Shown: positions 28,701 to 30,780 of the stretch, piece after piece
How the letters are laid out: each line of letters begins with the position of its first letter
Position numbering within the stretch: the first letter of the stretch is position 1
Assembly (NCBI GenBank): GCA_958296005.1
Contig: CATQHQ010000002.1
Location: 186,001 to 250,000, forward strand
Source: Longimicrobiales bacterium
Lineage (GTDB): Bacteria; Gemmatimonadota; Gemmatimonadetes; Longimicrobiales; Gaopeijiaceae
Direction: 5' to 3'
Length of the DNA stretch: 64,000 nt
Notes under the pieces: model-generated
The model's input: the letters and a program-made list of their open reading frames with translations, nothing else
Database searches by the model: none
What the model was told of the DNA's origin: nothing
Made by a program: the position numbers and the translations under genes

Positions 28701-29310
28701 CCGCGGCGACGCCGAGACGGGGATGGGCGCCGAGGCGGGCGCCGAGCTGGGGTTCACCCACCGCGCCAGCGGGTTCAGCGTGGACGCCCGGGGCCGGACG
28801 CTGCTGGTCCACCAGGCCGAGGACTTCAAGGAGTGGAACGCGAGCGTCGCGTTGCGGCTCCAGCCCGGTCGGGACCAGGGCGGGCTGTCGTTCTCGCTCG
28901 AGCCGTCGTGGGGCGCCGGCGGCGGCGGCGCCGGTGCCCTCTGGCAGACGCGCGGCCGGCTCGGCCCCGGCCCGCAGGCCATGGGCGGCCCACAGGCCAT
29001 GGCGCAGGACGCCGACGCCGACGCCCCGGGCTTGACCCCGGCCCGGCTGGCGATGGAGCTGGGCTGGGGCGCGGTCCTGCCCGGCGGCGGCCAGATCAGG
29101 CCGTTCGGGCGCTGGAGTCGCGAAGGGACAGGCGGCTACCGCCTCAACGTCGGCACGCAATGGTCGGTGCTCGGCCAGTCCGGCGAAGACCAGGGCCAGG
29201 GCGCCCAGGGCCTGCGCCTGATGATCGACCTCTTCGGCGAGCAGGCCGACACCGGCCTGGAGCCCACAGAGCGCCGCCTAGGGCTCCTCGGCCGAATCGA
29301 GTTCAGATAA
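1..29310 (+). CDS. Giant Ig-like repeat adhesin with cadherin repeats and C-terminal autotransporter-like barrel (5' partial)
   Basis: The frame is open from base 1, in the middle of a repeat unit, to a TAA at 29308-29310, so 9,769 residues are the C-terminal part of a longer protein whose start and signal peptide lie outside the window. Residues 1 to ~8,600 are ~68 Ig-like beta-sandwich units of ~126 aa, each with a TGTPQLALGIG-type strand and a LNSGTI turn. Residues ~8,601-9,105 are five cadherin-like repeats ending in NVNDAP/DVNEGP-type linkers, followed by a dystroglycan-type cadherin-like domain (to ~9,195). After a Gly-rich linker, residues ~9,380-9,769 alternate amphipathic strands from WTLWGQASAGEF to a terminal IEFR, like an autotransporter beta-domain. 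The likely role is an outer-membrane-anchored adhesin with a very long passenger. Barrel type, cleavage and ligand are inferred. The next gene is convergent, 51 nt away. Confidence 0.9.
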   Translation: MTVSGTPQLALGIGTATRQADYASGTGTDSLTFRYAVVAADSDNDGLSVGGTALGLNSGTINDVSDGTTAASLGLGTNAITNSSSHRVDGSQGPPGVTGVAIGSPVVGDTFERGETIEVTVTFNKAVDVSGTPQLALGIGSATRQASYASGTGTASLVFRYTVASGDADTDGLGIAANALSLNSGTIDVASGTTDAVLSLRAHSRRNIPSRKVAGGTFTASAVSGVVIASTPAASSTYSSSERIEVAVTFTRPVTVSGAPQLALGIGSETRQAAYASGTGTDSLTFRYTVQVSDRDTDGLSVGATALGLNSGAINDARDAAVAASLGLGTNAITNDGDHRVDGAQEPLGVTGVTVGLPEVSSTFERGERIEVTVTFNRAVDVDGTPQLALGIGAQTRQASYASGTGTASLVFRYTVVSADTDNDGLSIAANALSLNSGTIEVAGGTTDALLGLGTNAIENSGSHKVAGGTFTGAVASGVAITSSPGSGNTYGQGERIEVAVTFTRSVTVSGMPQLALGIDSATRQAAYASGTGTDSLTFRYTVQASDRDSDGISVGATALSLNSGAINDARDAMVAASLSTNAITNSTNHRVNGSVATATVNSVSISSAPASGDTYKAGETISVQVGFSASVTVTGTPQLALGIGSATRQAAYASGSGTGTLTFSYEVAATDEDNNGISVVSSALLLNNGTIKTATSANAALGLGSHAVTDASSHKVDGPATAPVVNAVSIVTSPASGNTYGAGETISVQVDFTLPVTVTGTPTLALGIGTKTPTARYSSGSGTRSLVFTYVTKSTDADTDGISVPATGLALSGGTMQSGAGVDAARGLGSHAISNAPAHKVDGRATVPAVSAVSITSLPQASSTYKANEIIYVDLQFTIPVRVTGTPELALTIGSETRQAAYASGTGTASLTFRYTVVADDEDTDGIEIGASALSVRSGGTIRSEAGTPAALGLGSHAISAASSHKVNGGNRIDARLVKLAFTSLPGVGNTYGLGETITATAEFNLPVRVTGTPAILIDVGTNRRRALYTGSSGTEVHGLHVMARRLTFSYTVTADDEDTNGIGVEEGAVWRTSINRIVDSGGADAVLDENVYKIPDASSHRVDGKTDNRASFPSVSAVDFNSAPTVSTYGYNAGETISARIFFTKDVTVTGTPQLALTIGHATRQAAYASGSGTTILTFRYTVQISDYDRDGISIGVNALSLNSGTIRIGSVNAVLGLGIHAISNRDSQKVNRTRERAYVNTVSIVTSPASGDTYGAGETITVRVGFHIPVLVTGTPQLRLGVGSLIRQAAYAGGSGTDELTFGYVVAATDTDNNGISVRSDALAYTNPEMIKDELALAADLGLGIYAVSNEDGHKVNGAATVPAVNAVAVTSSPASGDTYGAGETITVTVGFQIPVTVMGTPQLALGMGAGTVQAAYASGSDTKSLTFEYAVSTTDTDTDGISIGGSALGLNGGTVQSGAGTAAVLALGTNAITDDGDHKVDGSLGPPRVTGVAIGAPAVGDTFERGDTIEATVTFNKAVDVSGTPQLALGIGMATRQASYASGTGTASLVFRYTVVQADADTDGLSIAADALTLNSGTIDVAGGTTNAVLGLGANAIENSGSHKVAGGTLTAAAVSSAAIASTPASGSTYGLSEQIEVRVTFNRAVTVTGTPQLALGVGTETRQAAYALSPSTATVLVFRYTVQAADRDADGISVGASALGLNSGTINDARAGATAASLGLGTNAIANDGDHRVDGSQGPPGVTGVAIGAPTVGDTFERGEAIEVTVTFNKAVDVSGTPQLALVIGTETRQASYASGTGTASLVFRYTVVSGDADNDGLSVGANALGLNSGTIDVAGGTTDALLGLGANAIENSGSHKVAGGTFTAAAVSGASITSSPSSGSTYGPSEQIEVAVTFTRPVTVSGAPQLALVIGTETRQASYASSSSTATVLAFRYAVMATDSDANGLSVGATALGLNSGTINDARSGGGAASLGLGTNAIANDGDHRVDGSLGPPGVTGVAIGAPVVDDTFERGEAIEATVTFNKAVDVGGTPQLALGIGSETQQASYASGTGTASLVFRYTVASGDADPDGISIAADALSLNSGEIDVAGGTLDALLGLGTNAIENSGSHKVAGGTFTAAAVSGASIASSPASGSTYGPSEQIEVAVTFTRPVTVSGAPQLALVIGTETRQASYASSPSTATVLVFRYTVASDDADPDGISVGATALTLNSGMINDARAGATAASLGLGTNAIANDGDHKVDGSQGPPGVTGVAIGAPAVGDTFERGDTIEVTVTFNKAVDVSGTPQLVLGIGAATQQASYVSGTGTASLVFWYTVASGDVDNDGLSIGADALGLNSGTIDVAGGTLDALLGLGANAVENSSSHKVAGGTLTASAVSGAAIASTPSSGSTYGLGETIEVAVTFTRPVTVNGAPQLALVIGTETRQASYASGSGTDSLTFRYAVQASDRDTDGLSVGASALTLNSGTINDARDAAVAASLGLGTNAITNDGDHKVDGAQGPPGVTGVALNSPVVGDIYEQGERIEVTVTFNKAVDVGGTPQLALGIGTETRQASYVSGTGTASLVFRYTVASGDADNDGLSIRANALSLNSGTIDVAGGALDALLGLGANAIENSGSHKVAGGTLTASAASGAAVASSPASGSTYGLSETIEVAVTFTRPVTVNGAPQLALVIGTETRQASYASGSGTDSLTFRYAVQASDRDTDGLSVGASALTLNSGSINDARDAAVAATLGLGANAITNDGDHMVDGSQGPPGVTGVALNSPVVGDIYERGERIEVTVTFNKAVDVGGTPQLALGIGAATQQASYVSGTGTASLVFRYTVASGDVDNDGLSIAANALGLNSGTIDVAGGTLDALLGLGANAIENSGSHKVAGGTFTAAAVSGAAVASSPASGSTYGLGETIEVAVTFTRPVTVSGAPQLALGVGTETRQASYASGSGTDSLTFRYAVQASDNDTDGLSVGATALGLNSGTINDARSGGGAASLGLGVNAIANDGDHKVDGSQGPPGVTGVAIGSPVVGDTFERGDTIEVTVTFNKAVDVGGAPQLALGIGSATRQASYASGTGTASLVFRYPVASGDADPDGLSIGADALGLNSGTIDVAGGTTDALLGLGANAIENSGSHKVAGGTFTASAVSGAAIASSPASGSTYGLGEQIEVRVTFNRAVTVGGAPQLALVIGTETRQASYASGSSTATVLAFQYAVMATDSDANGLSVAADALGLNSGTINDARSGGGAASLGLGTNAIANDGDHRVDGSQGPPGVTGVAIGSPVVGDTFERGDTIEVTVTFNKAVDVSGTPQLALVIGSATRQASYTSGTGTASLVFRYTVVSGDADTDGLSIGADALGLNSGTIDVAGGTTDALLGLGANAIENSGSHKVAGGTFTAAAASGAAIASTPSSGSTYGLGETIEVAVTFTRPVTVNGAPQLALVIGTETRQASYASGSGTDSLTFRYAVQASDRDTDGLSVAATALTLNSGTINDARDAAVAASLGLGTNAITNDGDHMVDGAQGPPGVTGVALNSPVVGDTFERGDTIEVTVTFNKAVDVGGTPQLALGISSGTRQASYASGTGTASLVFRYPVVSGDTDADGLSIGADALGLNSGTIDVAGGTTDALLGLGANAIENSGSHKVAGGTLTAAAVSGAAITSSPASGSTYGLSEQIEVRVTFNRAVTVSGAPQLALVIGTETRQASYASSSSTATVLAFRYAVMAADSDANGLSVAADALGLNSGTIDDARSGGGAASLGLGTNAIVNDGDHKVDGSQGPPGVTGVAIGSPVVGDTFERGDTIEVTVTFNKAVDVSGTPQLGLGIGSATRQASYVSGTGTASLVFRYTVASGDVDNDGLSIAADALGLNSGTIDVAGGALDALLGLGANAIENSGSHKVAGGTLTAAAASGAAIASTPSSGSTYGLGETIEVAVTFNRAVTVNGAPQLALGIGTETRQASYASGSGTDSLTFRYAVQASDRDTDGLSVGASALTLNSGSINDARDAAVAATLGLGANAITNDGDHRVDGSQGPPGVTGVALNSPVVGDIYERGEAIEVTVTFNKAVDVGGTPQLALGIGAQTRQASYVSGTGTASLVFRYTVASGDADNDGLSIAANALTLNSGTIDVAGGALDALLGLGANAIENSGSHKVAGGTLTAAAVSGAAVASSPASGSTYGLSETIEVAVTFTRAVTVNGTPQLALGVGTETRQASYASGSGTDSLTFRYAVQASDRDTDGLSVAATALTLNSGSINDARDAAVAASLGLGTNAITDDGDHKVDGSQGPPGVMGVALNSPVVGDIYERGETIEVTVTFNKAVDVGGTPQLALGIGAATQQASYVSGTGTASLVFRYTVASGDVDNDGLSIAANALSLNSGTIDVAGGTLDALLGLGANAVENSGSHKVAGGTLTAAVVSGAAVASTPSSGSTYGLGETIEVAVTFTRPVTVSGPPQLALGVGTETRQASYASGSGTDSLTFRYAVQASDNDTDGLSIGATALGLNSGTIDDARSGGGAASLGLGTNAIVNDGDHKVDGSQGPPGVTGVAIGSPVVGDTFERGDTIEVTVTFNKAVDVGGTPQLGLGIGTATRQASYASGTGTASLVFRYTVVQTDADTDGLSIGADALGLNSGTIDVAGGTTDALLGLGANAIENSTGHKVAGGTLTAAAASGAAIASSPASGSTYGLGEQIEVRVTFNRAVTVGGAPQLALGIGTETRQASYASGSSTATVLAFQYAVMATDSDANGLSVEAGALTLNSGTINDARSGGGAASLGLGTNAIVNDGDHKVDGAQGPPGVTGVAIGAPVVGDTFERGEAIEVTVTFNKAVDVGGTPQLALGIGTATRQASYASGTGTASLVFRYTVVQTDADTDGLSIAADALGLNSGTIDVAGGTLDALLGLGANAIENSTGHKVAGGTLTAAAVSGAAIASSPASGSTYGLSEQIEVRVTFNRAVTVIGAPQLALVIGTETRQASYASSSSTATVLAFRYAVMAADSDANGLSVAADALGLNSGTINDARSGGGAASLGLGTNAIANDGDHKVDGSQGPPGVTGVAIGAPVVGDTFERGDTIEVTVTFNKAVDVGGTPQLALGIGAATQQASYVSGTGTASLVFRYTVASGDVDNDGLSIAADALGLNSGTIDVAGGTLDALLGLGANAIENSTGHKVAGGTLTAAAASGAAIASTPSSGSTYGLGETIEVAVTFNRAVTVNGAPQLALGIGTETRQASYASGSGTDSLTFRYAVQASDRDTDGLSVGASALTLNSGSINDARDAAVAATLGLGANAITNDGDHRVDGSQGPPGVTGVAIGAPVVGDTFERGEAIEVTVTFNKAVDVGGTPQLALGIGAATQQASYVSGTGTASLVFRYTVASGDADNDGLSIAANALSLNSGTIDVAGGTLDALLGLGANAVENSGSHKVAGGTLTASAVSGAAIASTPSSGSTYGLGETIEVAVTFTRPVTVSGPPQLALVIGTETRQASYASGSGTDSLTFRYAVQASDNDTDGLSVGATALGLNSGTINDARSGGGAASLGLSTNAIANDGDHKVDGSQGPPGVTGVAIGAPVVGDTFERGDTIEVTVTFNKAVDVGGTPQLALVIGTQTRQASYASGTGTASLVFRYTVVSGDADSDGLSIAADALGLNSGTIDVAGGTTDALLGLGANAITNSSSHKVAGGTLTASAVSGAAITSSPASGSTYGLGEQIEVRVTFNRAVTVTGTPQLALGVGTETRQASYASGSSTATVLAFQYAVMATDSDANGLSVGATALTLNSGTINDARSGGGAASLGLGTNAIVNDGDHKVDGSQGPPGVTGVAIGAPVVGDTFERGDTIEVTVTFNKAVDVGGTPQLALGIGTATRQASYASGTGTASLVFRYTVVSGDADTDGLSIGADALGLNSGTIDVAGGTTDALLGLGANAIENSGSHKVAGGTFTAAAVSGASIASSPASGSTYGLGERIEVRVTFNRAVTVGGAPQLALVIGTETRQASYASSSSTATVLAFQYAVVATDSDANGLSVAADALGLNSGTIDDARSGGGAASLGLGTNAIANDGDHKVDGSLGPPGVTGVAIGAPVVGDTFERGDTIEATVTFNKAVDVGGTPQLALGIGSATRQASYASGTGTASLVFRYTVASGDVDNDGLSIAADALGLNSGTIDVAGGTLDALLGLGANAIENSTGHKVAGGTLTAAAVSGAAIASSPASGSTYGLSEQIEVRVTFNRAVTVSGAPQLALVIGTETRQASYASSSSTATVLAFQYAVVATDSDANGLSVAADALGLNSGTINDARSGGGAVSLGLGTNAIANDGDHKVDGSQGPPGVTGVAIGAPVVGDTFERGEAIEVTVTFNKAVDVGGTPQLALGIGTATRQASYASGTGTASLVFRYTVVSGDADTDGLSIGADALGLNSGTIDVAGGATDALLGLGANAIENSTGHKVAGGTFTAAAVNGAAIASSPASGSTYGLGERIEVAVTFTRPVTVSGAPQLALGIGTETRQANYVSGTGTDSLTFRYAVMAADRDADGLSVGATALGLNSGTINDARAGATAASLGLGTNAIANDGDHKVDGSQGPPGVTGVAIGAPVVGDTFERGEAIEVTVTFNKAVDVGGTPQLALGIGSATRQASYASGTGTASLVFRYTVASGDVDNDGLSIAADALGLNSGTIDVAGGTLDALLGLGANAIENSGSHKVAGGTFTASAVSGAAITSSPASGSTYGLGEQIEVQLTFTRPVTVSGTPQLALGIGTQTRQASYASSTATTLTFHYTVQASDSDSDGLSVGTTALGLNSGTINDARGGTTAASLGLGTNAITNSSGHRVDGSQGPPGVTGVVIGSPTVGDTFERGDTIEATVTFNKAVDVGGTPQLALGIGTQTRQASYASGTGTASLVFRYVVVQADADTDGLSIGANALGLNSGTIDVAGGTTDALLGLGANAIENSGSHKVAGGTFTASAVSGAAIASSPASGSTYGLSERIEVQLTFNRAVTVTGTPQLALGIGTATRQASYASSPSTATVLVFRYTVQAADSDADGISVGATALGLNSGTINDARDGATTASLGLGTNAIANDGNHRVDGAQGPPGVTGVAIGSPVVGDTFERGDRIEVTVTFNKAVDVGGTPQLALGIGSQTRQASYASGTGTASLVFRYTVVSGDADTDGLSVGANALGLNSGTIDVAGGTTDALLGLGANAIENSGSHKVAGGTFTAAAVSGAAIASSPGSGSTYGLGEQIEVRVTFNRAVTVSGAPQLALVIGTATRQASYASSTATVLVFRYTVQAADSDADGLSVAATALGLNSGTINDARSGGGAASLGLGTNAITNDGDHRVDGSQGPPGVTGVAIGAPVVGDTFERGEAIEVTVTFNKAVDVSGTPQLALGIGSATQQASYASGTGTASLVFRYTVASGDADNDGLSIGADALGLNSGTIDVAGGTTDALLGLGANAIENSGSHKVAGGTFTAAAVNGAAIESSPASGSTYGLSERIEVAVTFTRPVTVSGAPQLALGIGTETRQANYVSGTGTDSLTFRYAVMAADSDADGLSVGASALTLNSGSINDARAGATAASLGLGTNAIANDGDHKVDGSQGPPGVTGVAIGAPVVGDTFERGEAIEVTVTFNKAVDVSGTPQLALGIGTQTRQASYASGTGTASLVFRYTVASGDADSDGLSIAADALGLNSGTIDVAGGALDALLGLGANAIENSGSHKVAGGTFTASAVSGAAITSSPSSGSTYGLGEQIEVQLTFTRPVTVSGTPQLALGIGTQTRQASYASSTATTLTFHYTVQASDSDSDGLSVGASALGLNSGTINDARAGTPAASLGLGTNAITNSSGHRVDGSQGPPGVTGVAIGSPVVGSTFERGDTIEATVTFNKAVDVSGTPQLALGIGTATRQASYASGTGTASLVFRYTVASGDADSDGLSIGADALGLNSGTIDVAGGTTDALLGLGANAIENSASHKVAGGTFTASAVSDAAIASTPASGSTYGLSEQIEVQLTFNRAVTVTGTPQLALGVGTATRQASYASSPSTATVLVFRYTVQAADSDADGISVGATALGLNSGTINDARDGTTAASLGLGTNAIANDGNHRVDGAQGPPGVTGVAIGSPVVGDTFERGEAIEVTVTFNKAVDVSGTPQLALGIGSATHQASYASGTGTASLVFEYTVASGDADNDGLSIGANALSLNSGSIDVAGGTLDALLDLGANAIANSSSHKVAGGTLTAAAVSAAAIASTPASGNTYVRGEQIEVAVTFNRPVTVTGTPQLALGIGTATRQANYASGTGTASLTFRYTVVAADSDSDGLSVGTSALTLNTGAINDARDATVAASLGLGTNAITNSASHKVDGSIAAASVDGVLLSSLPASGDTYGLAELIEVRVMFDRAVVVTGTPQLALGIGSATRQASYDSGTGTASLTFAYAVQPADEDTDGISVGPGALGLNGGTIINALDGVRPATLALGAHTISNDALHKVDGTVETAPAVAGVSVASSPGASGAYGPGSVIVVHVEFDRAVTVTGEPRLALMIGQERRWAAYASGSGTATRQAFYAYALSPSTATVLVFRYTVQARDVDPDGFSVPEDALDLNGGQIVIAGGSAGAELDLGSHALSDLDGQEVSGGGGTDPYFGVSKYEFELTEDVAGPLVVGTVGATDPHGDGLTYVLGDGSEGLFELDASSGDLTYVGTGEDAERRSEYLMEVRAETSDGRVGTALASVKVLNVNDAPVFVAEEFAFELAENAAGPVVLGVAEAVDLDEGDTLTYRMEAGDAARFEVDAATGEVRYVGGGEDYEGGGPRSWELEVSATDLAGLRVGAEVAVALTNVNEAPTFADVAYAFELAENEVGPVVLGKVRATDPDAGDRLTYSLAEGDAARFEVDAASGEVRYVGGGEDAETGPASWELVVRATDGGGIEVEARATVSLLDVNEGPRFGEPSYEYEIEENAPGPIDLGVVGAADPDRADTLTYSLAGEDAERFEVDGTTGEVRYVGSGEDAETGPAGWEFEVVVADQGGLTDRAPVTVVLLDVNEAPTFADSAYAFELAENVRGPRDLGRVEATDVDAGDVLTYGLASGDAARFEVDGTSGEVRYVGGGENYEDGPPRYALVVRVVDAGGLADEAGVVVTVLDVNEGPEAVGGIAPKVLEAYGAAAEEELGPYFRDPDGDALSYAAESSAPGVALAAVTEAGRLSIAPQAIGVATVTVRATDPGGLEAMQQVQVTVEASTSERERALKLALTAFGRSVGAETVDAIGGRLGVESSSALGRSHVRLGGRSVGCGEFGGGGGEACGLATLARGASGLLGARLSIPTAALVGPGTGSGATIDAATLLFGGGGEQGKGGFGGGGTYQGQQESAAKVEPGGLEFDPLSRRNLLSQSSFQLSFGGGAASFGSDADSLDTAPPQAASRAGWTLWGQASAGEFEGVPDDGFSLEGRTRSAYAGLDYRFGSGLLLGLAGSRSGMESDFESGINGAGSVDARLTSLYPYLHWSPREGLGLWGTAGAGRGSADFEELAGGRFSTDLDMRMGALGARQELVGALALKADAFSVRIQSADATDLAGVTANAQRVRLAPELSGQWAVGGASLRTRLELGGRLDRGDAETGMGAEAGAELGFTHRASGFSVDARGRTLLVHQAEDFKEWNASVALRLQPGRDQGGLSFSLEPSWGAGGGGAGALWQTRGRLGPGPQAMGGPQAMAQDADADAPGLTPARLAMELGWGAVLPGGGQIRPFGRWSREGTGGYRLNVGTQWSVLGQSGEDQGQGAQGLRLMIDLFGEQADTGLEPTERRLGLLGRIEFR
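5911..21878 (+). repeat. Twelve poly-G tracts (G8, one G10) inside type-B repeat units
   Basis: Runs of eight G encode the GGG of an ARSGGGAASLG loop. I read them at about 5911, 8950, 9712, 11233, 13510, 14272, 16552, 17314, 18076, 18838 and 21871. At 15034-15043 a T-to-G change makes a run of ten. Other type-B units have non-homopolymeric ARDAAVAASLG or ARAGATAASLG loops at the same place. Runs this long are prone to slipped-strand errors, and a single slip would truncate the protein before its barrel. Confidence 0.85.
25801..27590 (+). other. Cadherin-like stalk region of the giant adhesin (five repeats plus dystroglycan-type domain)
   Basis: Five units of ~101 residues start near 25801, 26104, 26407, 26713 and 27013. 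Each has a FELAEN- or YEIEEN-like first strand, a DPDAGDxLTY-type segment, a YVGGGED motif and a closing NVNEAP/DVNEGP linker. These match the calcium-binding signature of cadherin repeats. A sixth, different domain (to ~27590), with DPDGDALSY and a closing VTVRATDPGG, resembles the dystroglycan-type cadherin-like family. Together they probably form a calcium-stiffened stalk between the Ig array and the membrane anchor. Confidence 0.75.
28138..29310 (+). other. C-terminal beta-barrel (translocator-like) domain of the giant adhesin
   Basis: About 390 residues alternate short amphipathic strands with Gly/Asp/Glu-rich turns, starting at WTLWGQASAGEF. They include YAGLDYRFGSGLLLGLAGS and end FGRWSREGTGGYRLNVG, then a last strand GLLGRIEFR. 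This is the pattern of autotransporter beta-domains, which usually end on an aromatic residue near the C-terminus; here it is the penultimate Phe. The domain should anchor the repeat region in the outer membrane. Type Va secretion is inferred, and no cleavage motif was identified. Confidence 0.65.
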
Positions 29311-29361
29311 GGCGGATTACCACGCCTGCGGGCACGACGGATTGCCCTGCTCTACCCTGCT

Positions 29362-30525
29362 CTAGGCAAGGGCTCCTGTCACCTGGGCCAGAAAGTCGCG
29401 GCCGCTCCCGCAGTCGATGATCAGGTCGGCGACCTCGGCAACTCCATCCAGCTCCGCCGCGCCCTCCAGCAACGCGGCAAGCCCCTCCGCCGTCTCCGAA
29501 CCGAACTTCCTCCGCGCTTGGCGCACCAGCGTGGCCCGCTGCCCGAGCCGTCGCCCACGCGCCTCGCCTTCCTGCCGGCCTTCCTGCCGGGCCTCCTGCC
29601 GACCTTCCCGCAGACCTTGCCGACGACCCTCCTCGAGTCCCTTCCGATGGGCTTCCCGGCGCTCCGCCGCCCACCACGTATCCACGACTGGACTCTCCAG
29701 GTCCTCCAGCTCCCGCAACTTCGCCATCTCTTCCTCCTTAGCTCCGTCTTCGATCATCGAACTCCGGACCCACTCCACCAACGCCCGTCTCGCCGGGCTG
29801 TCCTCCGGCAGCAACTTCCGCAACACCGCGAGCGCCTCGTCAAATTCGGCCCGGTCCTGCGCATAGCGCAACCTCAGCCCCGCCGTCCGGGGCGTGTCCG
29901 CCCGCGTCAGCGCCTTCGCCTCCTCCGCCTCCGACACCAGCAGGAACTCGTGCCCGAGGGCGAACGGCAGGAACGCCTTCGCCTCCTCCGTCAGCATCTC
30001 CTCGAGGCGGGTCGGCGCGTCCCACGGCTTGGCCCCGAGGTACACGACGATCGGCAACACAGGCGGCAGCTTCCGCCGCTTGCGCACTTCCGGGTCCTTG
30101 GCGAGATCCTCGTAGACCAGGGCCGTCTCCAGCAGGATCCGCACCGGCATGCGCCAGTCCACCGTGGACTGGGCTTCGAAGAGGAAGACCACGTAGAGCC
30201 ACGAATCCCGGAACGGCGCCTTCCACACCATGTCCGCGTGGCGGACGGCTCTGGACTTGCTGTCGATGTACTCGGTCGGCCCCTTCCGGAGCTTGGCGAG
30301 CTCCACGTCCGCGACGATCCTTCCGAAGACATGCTTGCGGAGGAACTCGTCCACCATGTCCCTCTCGCCGTAGAAGTCCTTGGCGCTCTTGTCGATCGGC
30401 TGGTGGATTGCCTTGCGGCGAACCTCGTCCGAGGGAGGCGCCTTGTCGGAAAGCTTGTCCTGAGACGCATCCCGCTCGGGGGGCTCGTCTGCGGAACTCC
30501 GATCTTGGGGGCGGGCCGCCGCCAT
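29362..30525 (-). CDS. Rpn family recombination-promoting nuclease / putative transposase (PD-(D/E)XK)
   Basis: The 387-residue protein starts at ATG 30525, preceded by GAGGAGAGG at SD distance. The frame stays open 47 codons further upstream, but that stretch is low-complexity and has no good ribosome site. Family features: a DKSAKDFYGERDMVDEFL opening, then a PD-(D/E)XK-like core with D in RHADMVWK and FEAQ in VFLFEAQSTVDWRMPVRILL (the Rpn/Transposase_31 pattern, where LIEHQS is more usual). The C-terminal third is charged, with tandem EGRRQG/EGRQE repeats typical of these proteins. Rpn proteins are DNA endonucleases that promote RecA-independent recombination. No terminal inverted repeats were seen, so mobility is not supported. 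The gene converges on the giant repeat gene 51 nt away. Confidence 0.85.
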   Translation of the reverse strand: MAAARPQDRSSADEPPERDASQDKLSDKAPPSDEVRRKAIHQPIDKSAKDFYGERDMVDEFLRKHVFGRIVADVELAKLRKGPTEYIDSKSRAVRHADMVWKAPFRDSWLYVVFLFEAQSTVDWRMPVRILLETALVYEDLAKDPEVRKRRKLPPVLPIVVYLGAKPWDAPTRLEEMLTEEAKAFLPFALGHEFLLVSEAEEAKALTRADTPRTAGLRLRYAQDRAEFDEALAVLRKLLPEDSPARRALVEWVRSSMIEDGAKEEEMAKLRELEDLESPVVDTWWAAERREAHRKGLEEGRRQGLREGRQEARQEGRQEGEARGRRLGQRATLVRQARRKFGSETAEGLAALLEGAAELDGVAEVADLIIDCGSGRDFLAQVTGALA

Positions 30526-30780
30526 GGGCGCCTCTCCTCGAAGGGCGTGGTCGTGGTTCCGGCAGCCTCGGCCGACGACGGTCTCTGGAGGACCAGGACC
30601 GGGCTCGGGCGGCTCGCCGGATCTGAGCTTCCCTAAAGCGTCGCGACTCGAAGTGGGCGCTTCCATGGCTGGATGGGACGCCGTCGAATTTGGGTGCGTC
30701 GCCTGCCGCTGGAGCCGCCGGGCGCCTCTTTGGCGGCGGGTACATGTCGTCGTCGGTCCGCGCCGCCGAAGCCGTTGTGG
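30526..30780. other. Non-coding gap between the Rpn gene and the O-methyltransferase gene
   Basis: This 255-nt stretch holds no convincing gene. On the minus strand it is the 3' flank of the O-methyltransferase gene and the 5' flank of the Rpn gene. An imperfect GC-rich inverted repeat lies around 30717-30741 (CCGCCGCC and GGCGCCCGGCGG arms in minus-strand sense) and could be a weak terminator for the methyltransferase; it lacks a U-run. No clear -10/-35 pair was found. Confidence 0.4.

Noticed and set aside
29362..30525. Rpn gene as part of an insertion sequence
   Set aside because: No terminal inverted repeats or target-site duplication could be seen on either side, and the gene has its own ribosome site.
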